Source of the DNA: Bacillota bacterium
GTDB lineage: Bacteria; Bacillota; Clostridia; Acetivibrionales; DTU013
Direction of reading: 5' to 3'
NCBI GenBank assembly: GCA_023412915.1
Contig: JAEZRE010000019.1
Coordinates: forward strand, 1-64,000
DNA length: 64,000 nt
Position 1 is the stretch's first letter; each line of letters begins with the position of its first letter. A model generated the notes under the pieces. It ran no database searches. It had not been told where the DNA came from and was given only the letters and a program-made list of their open reading frames with translations. The position numbers and the translations under genes are program-made. Positions 60,780 through 64,000 of this stretch are shown piece after piece.

Positions 60780-62261
60780 ATGGAATTGATGGATAAGCTC
60801 AAGGTGCTCGCCGACAGTGCGAAGTATGATGTTTCCTGCGTTTCCAGCGGCAGTTCGCGCAAAAATACGCCGGGCGGTATAGGCAGCAGCTTTGCCGCCG
60901 GTATTTGCCACTCCTTTACGGGCGACGGACGCTGTGTTTCACTCCTCAAGATATTGATGTCGAACCAGTGCATTTATGATTGCGCCTACTGCGTCAACAG
61001 ATCATCCAACGACGTTCCGCGCGCGGCGTTCACTCCCGAGGAGATTGCAGCTCTTACGATCAATTTTTATAGAAGAAATTACATAGAAGGATTATTCCTA
61101 AGCTCCGCAGTCGTGAAATCCCCCGACCATACCATGGAGCTTATCACGCGTGCCGTCAGGCTGCTTCGCGAGCAATACCGCTTTAACGGGTACATCCATA
61201 TCAAAGCCATACCGGGGGCGGACAACGCGCTGATCGAAAGGGCTGGCAGCTATGTCGACCGGATGAGCGTCAATATCGAACTGCCGACGAACGATGGTCT
61301 GAAGCTACTGGCCCCACAGAAGAAGAAGGATGCGATTCTGGGCCCGATGGGCTTCATCAGCGGAAGGATAAACGAATCGACCGAGGACAGGCAGCGTTTC
61401 AGGAGCGCCCCTAATTTCATACCTGCGGGACAGAGCACCCAGCTTATCGTCGGAGCCACTCCGGACCATGACCTGGGCATACTGAAGCTGACCGAGGGGT
61501 TGTACAGGCGGTATCATATGAGGAGGGTGTTTTATTCCGCATATGTTCCAGTCTCCAACCACCCGGCCCTGCCGAAGGACATAAAGCCGCCGCTCCTGAG
61601 GGAACACCGGATCTATCAGGCGGACTGGCTCCTCCGTTTTTACGGTTTCAAGGCCGACGAGCTGCTCGACGACGCTCACAAGGATTTCGATACGCTGCTC
61701 GATCCAAAGTGTGACTGGGCCTTAAGGCATCTGGACCAATTCCCTGTCGAAGTCAACAGGGCCGACTATTACCAGCTGCTGAGGGTTCCGGGAATCGGCG
61801 TACGTTCTGCCGAGAGGATCGTAAAGGCCCGCAGGACACAGAAGCTTGATTTCGATAATATCAAAAAGCTCGGAGTTGTACTGAAAAGGGCGCGGTTCTT
61901 CATAACCTGCAAGGGCAAGTATATCGATAAGCTTGACGGCGGAGCCGGGTTTATAAGGGCTAACATGCTGCTGGGGAGGGAACGCCTGCCTGTTATCGAT
62001 ACGGGCTATACCCAGCTGAGTTTCCTGCCCACCGCGCCTTCGCCGCTGCAAAGGCTGGAGGCACAGTGGAATACGGCAGTGTTTTCAGACTGGACCAATG
62101 TGCGGGAACGGTTGGATACAGCCGATCCATACGCGTCGAAACATTTATCCGGGATAAACGGGTTGATTGGCATTACGGACGGCGATAAACAGGCCGGTCC
62201 CGTGCCGGAGACGCTTCCCGTGCATGAAGATGTGGTTGCCAGTATTACGGGGGAATTGTGA
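60780..62261 (+). CDS. Radical-SAM protein of the DNA modification/repair-linked family (TIGR03916-like)
   Basis: 493 residues. The radical-SAM cluster motif is C64-x3-C68-x2-C71 (CIYDCAYC), preceded by the family's SSGSSRKNTPGGIGSSFAAGICHSFTGDGRCVSLLK. A helix-hairpin-helix (LLRVPGIGVRSAERIVKAR, about 337-355) suggests DNA binding. The family is encoded beside a DUF4130 protein, often fused to uracil-DNA glycosylase; its reaction is not established. The partner gene starts at its stop codon. No clear ribosome site precedes ATG 60780 beyond GGGTGA. Confidence 0.92.
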   Translation: MELMDKLKVLADSAKYDVSCVSSGSSRKNTPGGIGSSFAAGICHSFTGDGRCVSLLKILMSNQCIYDCAYCVNRSSNDVPRAAFTPEEIAALTINFYRRNYIEGLFLSSAVVKSPDHTMELITRAVRLLREQYRFNGYIHIKAIPGADNALIERAGSYVDRMSVNIELPTNDGLKLLAPQKKKDAILGPMGFISGRINESTEDRQRFRSAPNFIPAGQSTQLIVGATPDHDLGILKLTEGLYRRYHMRRVFYSAYVPVSNHPALPKDIKPPLLREHRIYQADWLLRFYGFKADELLDDAHKDFDTLLDPKCDWALRHLDQFPVEVNRADYYQLLRVPGIGVRSAERIVKARRTQKLDFDNIKKLGVVLKRARFFITCKGKYIDKLDGGAGFIRANMLLGRERLPVIDTGYTQLSFLPTAPSPLQRLEAQWNTAVFSDWTNVRERLDTADPYASKHLSGINGLIGITDGDKQAGPVPETLPVHEDVVASITGEL

Positions 62262-62902
62262 TGCTTGCATATGTTTACGACGGCAGTTTCGAAGGCATAC
62301 TGACAGCGGTTTTCGAGGCTTTCAGCCGAAAGGAAGCTCCGGAGGCCATTCTCCCGGAGCAAGGGCTCCAGCAGGATCTGACGGCACGATATGTGTTCAT
62401 AGCCGCCGATCAGGCAAAATCGGACCGCGTGTATGAGTCGGTCTGGAAAAACATTTCGGAGGAAGCGCTGAAAAACATCTATCATACCTTTCTTTCCGAA
62501 GACTCCGAGGCGGGCACTCTTATTTACCGGTACCTGAAACTCGGCTGGAAAATGGGAGGCAATGTGGACATGCATCTTTCAGACGACACTGTATTCAGAA
62601 TCAACGCCATAAACCTCAAAGTGGAGCATGAAGTACACAAGCTGATGGGCTTCATCAGGTTCAGGCAGGTCGAGGGCGGGCTTTTCTACTCTTCCATAAG
62701 CCCGGACCACAATATCGTGGAACTGCTGGCGCCACGTTTTGCCGAGAGGCTGTCGGATCAGAACTGGATCATACACGATGTAAAAAGGGAGCTCGCTGCT
62801 GTAGCTTCGCAAAATTTCTGTCAATTCTTCTCATTATTTTTGTCAAATTTCTTGCCTTTGACAAATAGCTTAATAGTTTTTAATCAACAACTCATGATAT
62901 AG
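62261..62902 (+). pseudogene. DUF4130 (TIGR03915-like) partner protein, truncated by the downstream element
   Basis: Starts at ATG 62261, overlapping the radical-SAM stop, 7 bases after GGGGG. The first ~180 residues match the family (SFEGILTAVFEAF...KIYHTF...YLKLGWKMGGNVDMHLSDDTVFRINAI...FIRFRQVEGGLFYSSISPDHNIVELLAPRFAERLSDQNWIIHDVKRELAAV). After about position 62,804 it becomes an unrelated hydrophobic tail (CQFFSLFLSNFLPLTNSL) encoded by AT-rich element DNA. Normal members continue with about 60 more residues. The lost 3' part should lie beyond the other end of the element. Confidence 0.82.
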
Positions 62903-63625
62903 ATTTTGACCATCTTTATATCTTGCTTTCAAATTGTGCATTCTACTTACCTGAATCATATTAAAGGCTTTATAAAGTTTCCTAATATAGTCGCAATCAT
63001 TATATGATAGCAAAAATTTGCCTTCAATATTACTCAATGTCTTGTAGAGCCTCTGATGATCAGGCTCGGAGAACATTACCTGATAATATTTCTCTGTACC
63101 ATAATAAGGCGGATCACAATAGATCAAAGCACCTGGTTTATCATAAACCTTTATTAGATCTTCAAAGTCCTTATTTTCAATAATAACACATGATAAGCGT
63201 TTTTCAACGCTTTCAAGATAATTATTCATAACAGAAATATCCTTTTTAATACAGCCGTAGCTTCTGCCATTTGAACCATATGAAGTCTTCAGAAGGAAGA
63301 AAAAACGTGCTGCCCTCTGTATATCTGTCATTCCGGATGTATTGTATTGTGCCTTAAAGTCCTCGAATAGTTCTCTGGAATTAAGCATGAATGAAAGCTC
63401 TCTCTGCAGCTCTGGACGATGATATTTTACGCATCTGAACAGATTGACCAGATCTCTATTATAATCGTTATATACTTCCATAGACGCTTGCTTATCTTTG
63501 CTGAATAATACCCAGGCTGCGCCTCCAAAGACCTCAACATATCGATTGAAGTTAGCAGGCATTTCTTCATTAATTGCTTTTTTAAGGTAGTTCTTTCCTC
63601 CAATCCAACTAATAAAACTATTCAT
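62870..63625 (-). CDS. D12-class DNA adenine methyltransferase
   Basis: 251 residues. Motif I-like FISWIGGKNYLKKAI, EVFGGAAWVLFSK and catalytic DPPY at 171-174 mark an N6-adenine methylase that uses S-adenosylmethionine. No restriction enzyme is adjacent, so it is probably an orphan phage methylase protecting phage DNA from host restriction. Recognition sequence unknown. GGGGGA precedes the ATG. Base composition is far more AT-rich than the genes left of 62,800. Confidence 0.92.
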   Translation of the reverse strand: MNSFISWIGGKNYLKKAINEEMPANFNRYVEVFGGAAWVLFSKDKQASMEVYNDYNRDLVNLFRCVKYHRPELQRELSFMLNSRELFEDFKAQYNTSGMTDIQRAARFFFLLKTSYGSNGRSYGCIKKDISVMNNYLESVEKRLSCVIIENKDFEDLIKVYDKPGALIYCDPPYYGTEKYYQVMFSEPDHQRLYKTLSNIEGKFLLSYNDCDYIRKLYKAFNMIQVSRMHNLKARYKDGQNLYHELLIKNY

Positions 63626-63671
63626 ATGAAGTCCCCCTTCTAATGCCGAACATATGTTTGTTGTTTAGGCC

Positions 63672-63708
63672 AAAAAATAGTCCCTGATTAGACTAGGGAC
63701 TATTTTTT
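63672..63708. terminator. Bidirectional terminator between the two element genes
   Basis: AAAAAATAGTCCCT (63672-63685) and AGGGACTATTTTTT (63695-63708) form a 14-bp perfect stem with A/T ends in both directions. It closes the minus-strand transcript of the holin-like gene before the methylase. Confidence 0.88.
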
Positions 63709-63720
63709 TTGTAGAGCTCG

Positions 63721-63990
63721 TCACTTTGACATCTTTACATAGTATTCAATTTTATTATCCAGCCAGGAATTTAGATCGCCGTATACATATTTGATAATAT
63801 CCTGTGCCTTTGTGCCCATGATTGCCAACGCTTTGCTTTTGGCTAAATTAAATGCCGACATCATTGCGTCTTTATCGAAAGATTGGGCCTTTTTCAGTTC
63901 ATCAACATAAGTCTGTGTAACTGCAGCCACTGCAGTGCATACAGCATCCTCCGCAACACCTAAATACTTATTTTGTTTTGCTTCGGTCAT
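63721..63990 (-). CDS. Holin-like phage protein (Holin_LLH-like C-terminal region), possibly partial
   Basis: 89 residues visible (NKYLGVAEDAVCTAVAAVTQTYVDELKKAQSFDKDAMMSAFNLAKSKALAIMGTKAQDIIKYVYGDLNSWLDNKIE). This resembles the soluble part of phage holins of the LLH type. The usual N-terminal membrane helix is absent, and the frame stays open to the window edge (KAK before the ATG), so the true start may lie outside. Confidence 0.6.
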   Translation of the reverse strand: MTEAKQNKYLGVAEDAVCTAVAAVTQTYVDELKKAQSFDKDAMMSAFNLAKSKALAIMGTKAQDIIKYVYGDLNSWLDNKIEYYVKMSK

Positions 63991-64000
63991 TTTTGCCTTA

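Larger units (their letters stand above)
62804..64000. mobile_element. Second mobile element (prophage end), continues right of window
   Basis: At about 62,804 the sequence changes abruptly to much more AT-rich DNA and the DUF4130 reading frame loses its family pattern. A Dam-type methylase and a holin-like phage protein follow, both on the minus strand. The integrase and the other attachment site are outside the window. The exact junction cannot be fixed without the right end. Confidence 0.75.

Noticed and set aside
62804..64000. Left and right mobile segments as two ends of one element
   Set aside because: They flank 56 kb of ordinary chromosomal genes, differ in base composition and lie next to different target genes, so they are treated as separate elements.

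Overview
The window looks like chromosome from an anaerobic, spore-forming member of the Clostridia. The evidence is CotF-type coat proteins, a broken GerAB-type germinant permease, hybrid cluster protein (Hcp), oxygen-sensitive radical-SAM genes, strong AGGAGG ribosome sites, frequent TTG/GTG starts and a mid-range GC content. The species cannot be named from the sequence. Two more AT-rich mobile segments flank the host DNA, one at each end.

Region 1 (1-6507) is the end of an integrated phage or phage-plasmid. It holds the tail of an upstream gene, a tyrosine recombinase, a lysis cassette (TM/coiled-coil protein, NlpC/P60 endolysin, holin-like protein), two small minus-strand genes, a replication-relaxation-like gene overlapping an FtsK/HerA-type ATPase, two Cro/CI-type regulators and a small ORF. 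It abuts the 3' end of tRNA-Ser(GGA), the likely integration site.

Region 2 (6.6-25.9 kb) carries signalling, transport and stress genes: an AEC transporter, a five-PAS histidine kinase, a GH18 enzyme, a NarL-type two-component pair, a PAF-acetylhydrolase-like enzyme behind a hairpin that buries its own ribosome site, a MATE exporter, a TetR-controlled CrtI-like oxidoreductase, an MFS exporter with its regulator, a Gfo/Idh/MocA oxidoreductase, MetY, and a PadR/HAAS pair. Region 3 (26-38.8 kb) begins with two alkylation-repair genes (ogt, alkD). A thiol and sulfur block follows: an ArsR-type regulator with split gshA/gshB and cysE, PatB/MalY, a trans-sulfuration enzyme and a divergent Rrf2/CymR-like regulator with a perfect operator. 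Two pairs of CotF-like coat proteins flank a zinc alcohol dehydrogenase inside this block, and a transglutaminase-like protein ends it.

Region 4 (39-46.8 kb) holds two ABC export systems with a TetR gene between them; matching palindromes sit at the TetR promoter and before the second operon. Region 5 (46.9-62.8 kb) is housekeeping and stress: a DUF815 ATPase, a nitroreductase, tRNA-Ser(CGA), tadA, Ku, asnA, a nucleotidyltransferase, hcp with a divergent Crp/Fnr regulator, a thioesterase, and the radical-SAM/DUF4130 DNA-metabolism pair. The DUF4130 gene is cut near 62,804 by the second mobile element, which carries a Dam-type methylase and a holin-like phage protein and runs off the window.

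Three genome-scale patterns stand out. A GGGACGGTTC palindromic element occurs twice complete and once as a half. Short degenerate tandem repeats recur in intergenic DNA and in protein linkers. A 30-bp stretch near 51,380 looks like Illumina adapter sequence and puts the assembly there in doubt.
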